From the NCBI RefSeq assembly GCF_025994315.1, contig NZ_BAQE01000020.1: a stretch of DNA of 64,000 nt; one strand, given 5' to 3'. The notes under the pieces were generated by a model. That model was not told where the DNA came from and searched no databases. It worked only from the letters and a program-made list of their open reading frames with translations. The position numbers and the translations under genes are program-made. Positions within the stretch are counted from its first letter, which is position 1, and the number at the start of each line of letters is the position of its first letter. The stretch comes from Swaminathania salitolerans (lineage in GTDB: Bacteria; Pseudomonadota; Alphaproteobacteria; Acetobacterales; Acetobacteraceae). This document shows, piece by piece, positions 8,831 to 17,332 of the stretch.

Positions 8831-8858
8831 TGCTGCGTTCCGGATCCGGAACGCAGCA
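8831..8858. terminator. Perfect 28-base palindrome, likely bidirectional terminator
   Basis: The arms TGCTGCGTTCCGGA and its exact complement meet with no spacer, giving a strong GC-rich stem between the convergent genes pstS (stop 8821) and the membrane-protein gene (stop 8873). There is no T-run on either side, so termination efficiency is uncertain. Confidence 0.6.
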
Positions 8859-8872
8859 CCGGCTCCGATGGG

Positions 8873-9322
8873 CTACCTGTCCCGGGTCTGGATTCTGCTC
8901 CAGACCTGACGCAAACCTGCCAGATGCAGCACCCCGAAGGTGAAGCAAATGGTCGAGCTCCACCACCAGAACGCCGTACTCCGCCCGGGAAACCATATCT
9001 GCATGGGCGCGAACGCCAATCCGCGCAGAAGATAAAACGCGGTGATCGCACAGAGGGCGATACGTAAAAGCGGCAATCGCGGCAGCACCCCTGCCCCCGA
9101 GAGGGCATAGCCTCCCCAGACCAAGAGAATACCGGCAATGCAAAGGGTGATGACTGTCGGATAGGCCTCACCGGCAGCGGCCATCCGGGCGATGGCCTCG
9201 CCCGCACCCAGCCAGCGGTACCACGCTGCGCCGAACCAGATACAGCCCAGATGCAAAAGCGCGCCCGCGAAGCTGCAACAGGCCGCGAGAACCAGCATCC
9301 GGCTGAGGCGGTTTTTCCGCAT
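8873..9322 (-). CDS. Small membrane protein of unknown function, four predicted TM helices
   Basis: A 149-residue protein with four hydrophobic segments (about residues 9-29, 51-70, 81-101 and 113-133). A Trp pair, FWWWSS, lies before the last helix. The start ATG at 9322 is preceded by GGAGAAACGGAAAGA, a good ribosome site, and is preferred over an upstream in-frame start. The overall plan resembles small uncharacterised inner-membrane proteins of alphaproteobacteria. I recognise no catalytic motif. It is convergent with pstS, and nothing in the context assigns a role. Confidence 0.75.
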   Translation of the reverse strand: MRKNRLSRMLVLAACCSFAGALLHLGCIWFGAAWYRWLGAGEAIARMAAAGEAYPTVITLCIAGILLVWGGYALSGAGVLPRLPLLRIALCAITAFYLLRGLAFAPMQIWFPGRSTAFWWWSSTICFTFGVLHLAGLRQVWSRIQTRDR

Positions 9323-10035
9323 TCTTTCCGTTTCTCCTATCGACTGGCCGGTTGCGGTCATCCAGCAAGGGCGCAATCGATACCTACGCACACAGGGCAA
9401 CGCCGGGAAACTGACATGGGCGTGAGAGGCGCTACCGACCCGGGGGCGTCGATGCGGTGTTCCTGCCTGAGATGCGCAATGCTGAAGCCATTGCTCGAGC
9501 GTCCTGCGTGATCGATCACAGCGACCCGACGCAACAGGACGCGTTGGCGCCGTACCAGCGGACGATACGTCCGCCGAACGGTGCTGATGACGGGCGCCCC
9601 CCCGGCAAGTGCCGGATCCATCCGGACGCTACGACCGGCACGACAGGGCAACGGCGTGATACCGCTTACAGGCCTCCGCGAGACGGAGTGCCTCTGCTTG
9701 CGTTTCCGCACATCGCCACTCGCGCCCGCACGCAATCCGGACAAGGCGCGCGCGATCCCGTCCCTCCCGCTCGTTCGGGGGGGGAGGTCGATGCGTTTCG
9801 TCACACTGAAAGGAAATATTCGAAACGAAACCGTGTTACATATAAACGATACCGCTGCGGTCTTTTATTTACTTGTCGTTTACAAATAGGTCTTTCAACA
9901 ATAAACACTGAATACTGTATTGACTCTTTGTCGTCTTGAGGTCCATGCTCCGTCTCTATCAGGCCAGCAGGTCTCCTCCGACGGATCGCACCGGCCCAAG
10001 CCTGACCCGAAATTGCAGGAAAGAAGGAGAAAGCC
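9323..10035. other. 713-base stretch without a convincing gene
   Basis: Open frames here have arginine-rich, shadow-like translations and no good ribosome sites. The 9820-9930 part is clearly AT-richer than its surroundings, with TAAACGA (9843-9849) facing TCGTTTA about 35 bases later and TTGACT near 9919, so it probably holds the promoter for the small gene at 10036 and possibly for the leftward gene. I see no RNA gene. Confidence 0.5.
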
Positions 10036-10200
10036 ATGAGATGGTGGGGACCCGCACACGCGCATTTCGCGATGTCCGACATGCAATCGCTCACCCTGAG
10101 CATTTCAGCCAGTCTCTGTCTCGTTGCCGCCGCCGGGCTGGCGGGATGGCGTTACAGAAGAAAGATGCTCAATGCCGGAAGACAGATCCGTATTCAGTGA
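10036..10200 (+). CDS. Predicted 54-residue single-pass membrane protein
   Basis: A short frame starting ATG at 10036 with a strong ribosome site (AAGGAG, 7 bases away). The protein opens MRWWGPAHAHFAMSDM, has one hydrophobic helix (about residues 18-37) and then a positively charged tail (WRYRRK...), so an N-out/C-in membrane peptide is expected. The promoter-like AT-rich region lies upstream. Its stop overlaps the stop region of the convergent MFS gene by seven bases. It resembles no family I know. Support is the ribosome site plus the helix-and-charge pattern, so it remains a prediction. Confidence 0.45.
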   Translation: MRWWGPAHAHFAMSDMQSLTLSISASLCLVAAAGLAGWRYRRKMLNAGRQIRIQ

Positions 10201-11414
10201 ACAAGGCGGGGAGCAATAATGCCGCGAAAGGCGATCATCGCAATCGCGGCAAGCCCCAGCGCGACGGCGGGAAAGTAACCGACGTCCTGATGCGCAAGTA
10301 AAAGACCACCGATGATTCCGCCGAGGGAAACCGCACCGTTCCACGCGGTCGTTGCCATGCCCTGAGCGACATCCATGGCGTCACCGCTGATATGCGCCAT
10401 GGCACTCTGGGTTATCGCAGCGAACCCTCCGGATGACATGCCCCAGAGAACGACCGCGAAACAGACGACCTGCGCCTCGCTCAGCGCCGCAGCGAGAAGG
10501 GCTGTCGCGAGAATCAGCATCAGGATGCCGATCGTACCGAGTCCGGCGAGATATCGATCGATCAGAATACCGGTCAGAATGAGACCGGCAACCGAGCCGG
10601 CTCCGAAAACGAGCAGGAGTCCATCGACGCGATGTGCCAACCCGCTCGGCGCCAGAAGAGGCTCGATATAGACGTAAAGCAGGCTGTGTGCGGTGACATA
10701 GCTGAAGATGACGAGCAAGACCGCGACGATCCCGGGGCGTCGCAGCACCGAGAGCAGATCCAGCCGGGTGCCGCCTCGCATACCCGCGACATCGGGAAGA
10801 GCGGCAATGGCCCACAGGCCGAGAAGCCCACTCGAAATGCCCACTCCGGCGAAAACCCCTCGCCAGCCGAGCACCTGTCCGATCAGCGCACTCAGGGGCG
10901 CCCCGAGGACGAGCGCGAGTGTCACGCCGCTCCCGGCAATCGTGATGGCCCGTCCCCGCGCAGGCGCGGGAGCGAGACGCGCCGCGTATCCCGCGAACAA
11001 TCCCCAGATGAGCCCGCCTGCGCATCCGGCGAGGAAACGCAGAACCAGAGAGGCGGCGAGATTCGTCACGAGGGCATTTCCGCAATCGGTCACGAAAAAC
11101 CCCGCAAGCCCAGTGAGCAGAAGCCTTTTTCGCCCCATTTCCCGTGTCAGCGCTGCGCAGGGCAGCGCCGAAAGGAGCGCGCCCAGGGCGAAGGCCGTGA
11201 TGAATTGCCCTGCGCCAGACTGGGGAACACCCAATCCGGCGCCTATGGACGTGAGCATACCCGCTGGCATGATCTCCGTCAGCAAGGTCACACAGGCGGC
11301 CAGAGCGAGTATGGTCAGAGCATGCCAGGGCAAGGACGCCTCCTGCGGGGCTTCGCAAGGCGACCCGGAGGGCAGGCGCGATGCCGGGCGTTCTCCGCAA
11401 TTCTGGCTTTCCAT
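10194..11414 (-). CDS. MFS transporter, drug/metabolite efflux type (AraJ/NepI-like)
   Basis: A 406-residue major facilitator with 12 hydrophobic segments starting at about residue 30. It has the loop 2-3 motif (TREMGRKRLLLTG) and antiporter-type motif C features in helix 5 (SGVTLALVLGAPLSALIG), which place it with DHA-type exporters such as AraJ, NepI or YdhP. NepI exports purine nucleosides in Escherichia coli, but I cannot assign a substrate here. It is transcribed leftwards on its own. An inverted repeat at 11467-11564 in its upstream region may be regulatory. Confidence 0.85.
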   Translation of the reverse strand: MESQNCGERPASRLPSGSPCEAPQEASLPWHALTILALAACVTLLTEIMPAGMLTSIGAGLGVPQSGAGQFITAFALGALLSALPCAALTREMGRKRLLLTGLAGFFVTDCGNALVTNLAASLVLRFLAGCAGGLIWGLFAGYAARLAPAPARGRAITIAGSGVTLALVLGAPLSALIGQVLGWRGVFAGVGISSGLLGLWAIAALPDVAGMRGGTRLDLLSVLRRPGIVAVLLVIFSYVTAHSLLYVYIEPLLAPSGLAHRVDGLLLVFGAGSVAGLILTGILIDRYLAGLGTIGILMLILATALLAAALSEAQVVCFAVVLWGMSSGGFAAITQSAMAHISGDAMDVAQGMATTAWNGAVSLGGIIGGLLLAHQDVGYFPAVALGLAAIAMIAFRGIIAPRLVH

Positions 11415-11466
11415 ACGCTCACTCCCCTCCCCGCCCGGTTCGGACGGCCCTGTCCTGTTCGCACCA

Positions 11467-11564
11467 CGCCCTGCATCGTGATGGGCCGCTCTGTTCCGCA
11501 GGGTGGCGGCGCAGCTCTATAGCAGACCCGGCCCGAACGGAATGACCCATCATGATGCAGGGCG
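11467..11564. repeat. Inverted repeat with 19-base arms upstream of the MFS gene
   Basis: The arm 11467-11485 (CGCCCTGCATCGTGATGGG) faces 11546-11564 (CCCATCATGATGCAGGGCG), 18 of 19 complementary, separated by 60 bases. The right arm contains the perfect palindrome CATCATGATG. Position upstream of the leftward MFS gene suggests paired operators that could loop DNA, or a long stem in its leader. Confidence 0.5.
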
Positions 11565-11585
11565 CGGTTGCGGCACGAAGAGGCG

Positions 11586-11617
11586 GTTATCCCCGTCGGG
11601 CGTCTGACGGGGATAAC
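11586..11617 (-). terminator. Terminator hairpin after the copper TonB receptor
   Basis: A perfect 12-base stem, GTTATCCCCGTC / GACGGGGATAAC, with an 8-base loop, 47 bases beyond the stop of the leftward receptor gene. It lacks a U-run on the minus strand, but the stem is strong. Confidence 0.65.
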
Positions 11618-11663
11618 GGCGCAGGACGATCGGCACCCAGGACCCTACACCCGGTACCTCGTA

Positions 11664-13850
11664 TCAGAATGCCGCCGTCAGACTGAGGTTGAAGGAGCGG
11701 CCCAGCCCGGCGAGAGGCGCAAACCGGTTCGTCCGGCGGTAATCGCCGAGGGACAGCCCACCGAGAGGCAGATAATATTTCTGGTTGAACACGTTCTCGA
11801 TACTGGCATCGAGCGTGAGCTTGCGCCAACGGTAGCTTCCGCCCAGACCGAGGAGAGCGTAGCCGGGTGTACGCGGCTCGTCACGCAGCCAATCCACCGT
11901 GGATTTGCGCTTGACCAGCGTGACATCCACGCGCCCGGTCCAGTTCTCGTAGGTCTCGCGCAGGCCGACCGTACCGTTGACAGGCATTTGCTGATAGAGC
12001 CCGGAATGGGTCACGAAATCCTGACCGCGCACCCACTGGAAGGTCGAGACGAGTTTGCCGCGACCGAACCGGCGCGTATCCCAAAGACGCAGCTGACCCG
12101 AGCCGTTGATGCCATAGCTCTGCGCGTTGTGATTGGCAAAACGCAGCTTCTCCCGGCCGTTGGGAAGCTGCCCCAGCCGGACGACGTTGATGTAACCCTG
12201 GGTATAGGTGTAGAATGGCTGGACACGGACATTCCACCCCTCCCCTGCGGGATCGTGCCAGGTCACCGTCATGCTCGCCGTATTGGCGATCTCGGGTTTG
12301 AGGTCGAGATTGCCGACATAGCCGTTTCCATCCCCGAACCATCCGATCATGCGGGTCGCCATCGATCCGGCGCCCCAGGCGTAGCGTTCGTACATGTTGG
12401 GCGAGCGCGTCTTGCGGGCATATCCCCCTTCTATGAGAAGACTGTCGCGCGCGACCCAGCGTCCGGTCGCGGTCACATCGAAATTGGTATCGGTACGCGC
12501 ATGGGAGCGCGCGTTGAACTGCTTTGCGGCCATGATATCCGCCATCTGCATCATGCCGGTCCAGGAATAGGGCGCGACCTTGCCCGTATTCATCATCACG
12601 AGATCGCTGCGCAGCCCGAGCTGCGTCGAGAAACGACGCGTCCACTGCGCGTTCCATTCGATATAATGCCCGAGACGATCGCGATGGCCGTCATTGATGT
12701 TGTGAAAGGTCCCCGGCCCCATCATCATCTTGCCAGCCACCGGCGGCCACCAGTCATTGAGCCCGTTATGATCGAAGCCGCTGCCGAGCTTGAGGCTGTG
12801 TCGCAGCGAAAGCGGTATCGTGACGTCGATCGCATAACCGGCAGTGCGCGCGTCGGTGTTCATCGGCATTCCGGTCGTGGCGCTGTGGCCGCCCTTGTCG
12901 CCGAGCATGTTCATCACATGATCGACGCGCTGCCAGAATCCCCGCACATCCAGCGTTCCCCAGTCGAACGACCCGCGATACTTGCCATTGACGAAGGTGG
13001 AGCGGTTATTCGTCATATCCATGTACTGGTTCGGAAAACCCTCATACGGGATATCCTGCTGGCCGAAGGTCACGGCGACGAGGTGATTGTCCTTTTTCAT
13101 TCCGGCGGTCACGGCATGGTTGAAGCTCAGATAGCTCGTCGAACGAACCTGTCTGCCATCGCCTCCCGTATGATAATTGCTCGCATGGGCATATGACCCC
13201 GTATAACGCAGGCTGAACATGTCATTCGCGACGGTCACCGTGCCCGAGGCACCCGACCCGCCCCCGTTGCTGCGATAATCCCCACGGACATGACCGGTCA
13301 CGAGAACATGGCCGGACCGGGCGAAGAGCGGGTCGCGACGTTCGATCCGGATCGTCCCGGCCGTACTGTCGCCTCCCAGGCTCACCGGGGTGATGCCCGC
13401 AATCGCCTCGGCATGGGAGACCGCGTCCGGATCGATATAGGACATCGCGGGATTCATGTGATTGGGGCAGGCCGAAGCGATCCGCATGCCGTCGATGATG
13501 GTCGCGACACGATCGTCCGCCATCCCGTTCAGCACGGGAAGGGCAGATACGCCTCCGGCGCTTTGCACGTTATAGCCGAGCGATCCCTTGAGAAGATCGG
13601 CCGTATCGACGCTATGAAAGGCGCTTCGTCTCATTCCCTGAACGGTGAGATACTCCGTCGGTGTTTCGTCGGCTTCGGCTGTGGTGTCGGATGACGGAAC
13701 CGGTGTGGCGGCGGGAGCGGCGTCGGAGACGACAGTCTCCCCGCGATCCGCCGCGCGCACATCGAAGGAGACGAGAAGCGCCAGAAGAGAGGTGCATCCC
13801 AGCGCACGCCGCGCGCGGCTGTGCAGGCTGCATGAATGTTGCAGAAACAT
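11664..13850 (-). CDS. oprC: TonB-dependent copper receptor, OprC/NosA family
   Basis: A 728-residue outer-membrane receptor. The start at ATG 13850 (AGGA upstream) gives a signal peptide ending near FDVRAA. The plug holds the diagnostic ACPNHMNP segment: Cys128 and Met132 form the CxxxM part of the OprC copper site, and an HVMNM sequence in the barrel supplies the HxM half seen in Pseudomonas OprC. The barrel is Met/His-rich and ends SLTAAF. From the OprC family, the expected role is high-affinity copper uptake driven by TonB. It follows a DUF2946-like gene on the same strand, a common pairing. Regulation is not visible, but repression by copper would be expected. Confidence 0.9.
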   Translation of the reverse strand: MFLQHSCSLHSRARRALGCTSLLALLVSFDVRAADRGETVVSDAAPAATPVPSSDTTAEADETPTEYLTVQGMRRSAFHSVDTADLLKGSLGYNVQSAGGVSALPVLNGMADDRVATIIDGMRIASACPNHMNPAMSYIDPDAVSHAEAIAGITPVSLGGDSTAGTIRIERRDPLFARSGHVLVTGHVRGDYRSNGGGSGASGTVTVANDMFSLRYTGSYAHASNYHTGGDGRQVRSTSYLSFNHAVTAGMKKDNHLVAVTFGQQDIPYEGFPNQYMDMTNNRSTFVNGKYRGSFDWGTLDVRGFWQRVDHVMNMLGDKGGHSATTGMPMNTDARTAGYAIDVTIPLSLRHSLKLGSGFDHNGLNDWWPPVAGKMMMGPGTFHNINDGHRDRLGHYIEWNAQWTRRFSTQLGLRSDLVMMNTGKVAPYSWTGMMQMADIMAAKQFNARSHARTDTNFDVTATGRWVARDSLLIEGGYARKTRSPNMYERYAWGAGSMATRMIGWFGDGNGYVGNLDLKPEIANTASMTVTWHDPAGEGWNVRVQPFYTYTQGYINVVRLGQLPNGREKLRFANHNAQSYGINGSGQLRLWDTRRFGRGKLVSTFQWVRGQDFVTHSGLYQQMPVNGTVGLRETYENWTGRVDVTLVKRKSTVDWLRDEPRTPGYALLGLGGSYRWRKLTLDASIENVFNQKYYLPLGGLSLGDYRRTNRFAPLAGLGRSFNLSLTAAF

Positions 13851-13925
13851 ATAGGGTGGTCCTGAAGCTGATGGGAGGAAGCACTGCTCCCGACCCATAC
13901 ACCCCGACCATGAGCAGGGACGTCG

Positions 13926-14408
13926 TCAGAAGCAGGCGAGCGGCTTCAGGAGGAATGGCGGCGCCTGGGACGGGGGCATGGCCCAGCGACAAACCGGAGG
14001 CGCGCGCGCGGGCGGCATCGCATGTCGGCAACGATAACGGAGAACACGGATAAAGGCCGCAAAAACGAAAAGAGCGAGAAAAAAGGCTGCAAACTGGAAT
14101 AGCGGACAGAGCGCACAGCCCTCATCGTGATGATGGGTGCCTTTGTGACGGTAATGGTCGCGCCCGGGAGCAATCATCCCGGACATGTCGTCGCAGCCGC
14201 TATGGGGCGCCTGCACGAGGGCAGCGGCAATATCTATCCCGGTCAGACGCTCGATCTCGGCGCGCGGGGTTTCATCGTATGAGGCGAGACTCTGCAGTGC
14301 GAGCGTGCCGAGCAGAGCGCTCAGCATCAACAGGACGATCGGCAGACGCAATCGCCATCGCGTCTGGTCGAACCTCCTTCCCGAACTGGCGAAACGATGA
14401 AGCGACAC
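13926..14408 (-). CDS. DUF2946-like copper-associated membrane protein
   Basis: A 160-residue protein with an N-terminal hydrophobic anchor (about residues 22-44), a periplasmic segment with likely metal ligands (GCDDMSGM, HYRHKGTHHHDEGCALCPLFQ), a second hydrophobic segment (about 107-125) and an Ala/Pro-rich tail. The His cluster followed by CxxC just before a helix is the DUF2946 pattern, often found beside copper TonB receptors. It lies 75 bases upstream of the OprC-like gene and is probably its operon partner. The precise function is unknown; periplasmic copper handling is inferred from ligands and context. Confidence 0.75.
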   Translation of the reverse strand: MSLHRFASSGRRFDQTRWRLRLPIVLLMLSALLGTLALQSLASYDETPRAEIERLTGIDIAAALVQAPHSGCDDMSGMIAPGRDHYRHKGTHHHDEGCALCPLFQFAAFFLALFVFAAFIRVLRYRCRHAMPPARAPPVCRWAMPPSQAPPFLLKPLACF

Positions 14409-14432
14409 GATCCCTGAACCCGTTTTCTTTCA

Positions 14433-14453
14433 CCGGGGGGTTACAACCCCCGG
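14433..14453. other. GC-rich hairpin in the region between the copper receptor operon and the next TonB receptor
   Basis: CCGGGGGGTT pairs with AACCCCCGG around a 2-base loop with one bulged G. It lies 25 bases upstream of the leftward DUF2946-like start, so it could be a leader structure for that operon or an operator. Role unknown. Confidence 0.35.
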
Positions 14454-14580
14454 AACGACACGTCCAGTGCGAATAAACCGGACACGATTACTCTCCTATT
14501 CTTCCTGTGGAGGTTGTCGAAGCAGCTCGCCGGGACAGATCGTCGCAAAAGGTCGTCAGCCCATGCGCGGACCCTGTCGG

Positions 14581-14662
14581 CGTTGCTGCCCGCGCAACGA
14601 AGAAACGATATGGCTGCGGAGCCGATAGGCAGACCGGAGCGATAAGCCTGCCGTCATCGTTT
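14581..14662 (+). ncRNA. Candidate structured leader RNA of the TonB receptor
   Basis: Several nested helices can be drawn. CGTTGC (14581-14586) pairs with GCAACG (14594-14599). An outer stem AAACGAT (14603-14609) with ATCGTTT (14656-14662) encloses GGCT/AGCC (14612-14623) and GGCAG/CTGCC (14628-14652), a multi-branch fold. GCTGCCCGCGCAAC resembles the conserved GCTGCCCCCGCAAC core of cobalamin riboswitches and the end GCCTGCCGTCA also fits, but the 5' half and the expected length are missing. I therefore call it a structured leader, not a confirmed riboswitch. Confidence 0.35.
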
Positions 14663-14747
14663 GTTATGTTATATCATTTTACTGACCTCTCCCGAAACGA
14701 TAGCTTCACCTCTGACAACGGAAGAACGTGACACGGATCCCGCCTCA

Positions 14748-17195
14748 TTGACCTGCCGCATCGCATGGATCGCCCCGACCTTATGCCTCGTCCTGGCCGC
14801 CATCCCCGCCGGTGCGAGCGCGGCTCGCGAGACCGGTCACGATCAGGAAAAGGACGGGATCGACCCCGAAGGTAGCGATGGAGAGGCGTCGCATCGGGGA
14901 CACATGTCTTCGTCTCCTGACCCGGCGCATAGGCCCCTGGCCATGCCGACCGATCCGCGGCGCGGCGCGGAATCGATCACAGTGCATCGTCGTCGCACAG
15001 ATCCGGATGGCGTGACACGACACACGGCGGGTGGAGGATTGATGCCGCAACAGAGCGCCCCCCGCGCCCAGAGCGGCCTGACACGCGACTTCATCGCCCG
15101 CCAATCGCCCACCCAGTCGCCCACGGCGCTGATTGCGGATCTTCCGGGCGTGATCTATTCGGCCAACGACCCCCTCGGGACCAATGACGATCAGCAGGGT
15201 CTCTCGGTTCGTGGCCTCGACCAGACGGAAATCGGCTATCTGTTCGAGGGTGTCCCGGCAGCGCCTCCGCTCTTCCTCATGCCCTACACCTCTGCCACGG
15301 CCGATAACGAGAATATCGCCTCGGTGACCCTGGCGCAGGGCGCGGCGGATCTCTCCGCACCGCTTTACAATGCCGTCGGGGGGCAGCTCTCGGTCAGGAT
15401 GCGGATGCCCTCCGACCGTCCCGGCGGATTCGTCAGCGGTTCCTGGGGGTCTTACGGCCTGAACCGCGAATTTCTGCGTTACGATACGGGGAAGATCGGC
15501 CGGACGGGGCTCAAGGGTTTCGTGTCGTTTTCCTATCGTGGCGCGGATCAATGGCGCGGACCGGGAACGACGCGGCGTTATCACACCGATATGCGGCTCG
15601 TGCGCGAATGGGGCAAGGAGAGCCGCGCCTCCCTGCTGTTCTCGTTCAATCGCCAGAGACAATATTATCTGAGACAGCCGACCCTGGCCCAGTGGCGCGC
15701 CGAAGGCACGGCATTCAACTATAACGGACGTTACGCGACGGGTGACAGCAACTACTACAAGTTTCAGGAAAACGCCCGGGCGCAGAGTTTTGCAGCCCTG
15801 CCCGTATCGCTCGGGCTGGGTCGCGGGGTCCGGCTCGATGTCACGCCCTATCTGGTCTATGTCTGGGGCTATGACAGTTTCGGCACGACACTGAGCCGGA
15901 CGGGCAGCTATCAGGGAAATCGTCCTGCCGGTACGCTTCAGGTCCCCGATAATCGGGGCGAGCGCTTCGTCGCGGTCGCGACGGACGTCTTTGCCCAGTC
16001 CCATCCCGGCCTCGATACGACACTCAGCTATCGCTCCGGGCGCAATCGCCTCGCCCTGTCCTACTGGTATTCCTACTACGCCTATCCGAACCTGTCCCGT
16101 TATGTGTTGCCCGATGCACAGGGCGGGGTTTCGAACCAGTGGGGATCCTTTCCGATCCTGACGCAGTCGGGTGCGCCGCTGACGTCCTATGATGCCAACC
16201 TCACCCAGCAGATCAATGCGCTCTCGCTATCCGACCGGCTCACGCTGCTCGATGGCAGGCTGACCCTCGAGGGAGGCGCACGGGTGGTAATGGTGTCCCG
16301 CTCGGTCACCAATATCCTGCCCGGTGCGCGCTACAGAAACGGCGAGAGCTATGTTGCCCCCCTTCCCCAGGTCGCGGCCTCGTTCCGGATCACCCCGAAA
16401 GACCAGATCTACATCAACGGGACAACCGGGTTTCGCCCCCCGTCCGGCATCTCGAATTTCGAGGACCGGTTCAGTGTCTCGACCGGTCAGCAGACGCGCA
16501 GGGCGTCGAGCGACACGAAGGCCGAATATGCGATCGGCGAGGAAATCGGCTACCGGCATCGCGGCCGCCTTTCGGTTTCCGTCGCCCTGTTCAATTACAA
16601 TTTCACAAACCGGCAGATCTCGACCACGAGCGTTCTGAACGGCGCGATGATTACGGAGTCCATCAATGGCGGGGGCCAGACGGCGCGTGGCGTACAGTTC
16701 GAGGCCGGTCTGCGCCCCTGGCACGGTTTCAGCCCCTATCTGTCCGGCCAGCTCACACGGGCAACGATCGACAACGATATCCGGACCGGTGGAGATGCCC
16801 TCCCGACACGGGGGAAAAAAGCCATCCGCACGCCGGTTTTCTCAGGGGCACTGGGGATTTCCTACGATGACGGCGCCTTTTTCGGTGTCTTCAACGGCAA
16901 TTATGTCGGGCCGACCTATGCGACCCTCATGAATGACGAGCGCATACCCGGTTTCGCGACCGCCAATCTCTCTCTGGGATACCGGTTGCAGCGAACCGGC
17001 GCTCTGAAAACCCCTCAGATCCAGCTCAATCTCATCAATCTGGGGCGATCCGGATATCTTTCGGGCGTCAATGGCGTCGCGCTCAATGCCCGCCCCACAC
17101 AGGGCGTTTACGGCACGACGATACCGGGGCGGGCACCGACCTATTTCGTGGGAGGCGGTTTCGCCGGTGTGGTCTCGGTCTCCTCCGGTTTCTGA
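14748..17195 (+). CDS. TonB-dependent outer-membrane receptor, substrate unknown
   Basis: An 815-residue receptor. The frame has no ATG at the 5' end; the TTG at 14748 gives a clean signal peptide (TCRIAWIAPTLCLVLAAIP through ASA), while TTG 14661 is a longer alternative inside the leader. The plug contains GGGLMPQQSAPRAQS, GLTRDFIARQSP and QGLSVRGL, and the barrel ends in Phe. It is a paralogue of the receptor at 49901: both share GGGLM, TRDFIA, DPLG, SVRGL and LNARPT/TNANPT segments. Substrate cannot be told from sequence. The leader at 14581-14662 suggests RNA-level control; vitamin B12 is one possibility, metal-siderophores another. Confidence 0.85.
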   Translation: MTCRIAWIAPTLCLVLAAIPAGASAARETGHDQEKDGIDPEGSDGEASHRGHMSSSPDPAHRPLAMPTDPRRGAESITVHRRRTDPDGVTRHTAGGGLMPQQSAPRAQSGLTRDFIARQSPTQSPTALIADLPGVIYSANDPLGTNDDQQGLSVRGLDQTEIGYLFEGVPAAPPLFLMPYTSATADNENIASVTLAQGAADLSAPLYNAVGGQLSVRMRMPSDRPGGFVSGSWGSYGLNREFLRYDTGKIGRTGLKGFVSFSYRGADQWRGPGTTRRYHTDMRLVREWGKESRASLLFSFNRQRQYYLRQPTLAQWRAEGTAFNYNGRYATGDSNYYKFQENARAQSFAALPVSLGLGRGVRLDVTPYLVYVWGYDSFGTTLSRTGSYQGNRPAGTLQVPDNRGERFVAVATDVFAQSHPGLDTTLSYRSGRNRLALSYWYSYYAYPNLSRYVLPDAQGGVSNQWGSFPILTQSGAPLTSYDANLTQQINALSLSDRLTLLDGRLTLEGGARVVMVSRSVTNILPGARYRNGESYVAPLPQVAASFRITPKDQIYINGTTGFRPPSGISNFEDRFSVSTGQQTRRASSDTKAEYAIGEEIGYRHRGRLSVSVALFNYNFTNRQISTTSVLNGAMITESINGGGQTARGVQFEAGLRPWHGFSPYLSGQLTRATIDNDIRTGGDALPTRGKKAIRTPVFSGALGISYDDGAFFGVFNGNYVGPTYATLMNDERIPGFATANLSLGYRLQRTGALKTPQIQLNLINLGRSGYLSGVNGVALNARPTQGVYGTTIPGRAPTYFVGGGFAGVVSVSSGF

Positions 17196-17229
17196 GGGAC
17201 ACGCGCCGCACTCCGGATCGGAATGACAT

Positions 17230-17272
17230 CGCCTGCGATACCGGGGCACGGTCTGTCCCGGTATCGCAGGCG
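17230..17272. terminator. Strong bidirectional terminator hairpin
   Basis: A 16-base perfect stem starts at CGCCTGCGATACCGGG and closes at 17272, with an 11-base loop. It sits between the convergent receptor (stop 17195) and porin (stop 17333) genes and can serve both. Confidence 0.75.
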
Positions 17273-17332
17273 CTCATACCCTGCGTTGCGTCGCGACCGT
17301 CCCCGGTGGCAACGCACGCCCTGGCCCCGGTC

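Noticed and set aside
9358..9804. Possible 148-residue gene upstream of the small membrane protein
   Set aside because: Arg-rich composition, no ribosome site and no recognisable domain.
14530..14660. Full cobalamin riboswitch upstream of the TonB receptor
   Set aside because: Only part of the conserved core is visible and the 5' half does not match, so I kept it as an unspecified structured leader.
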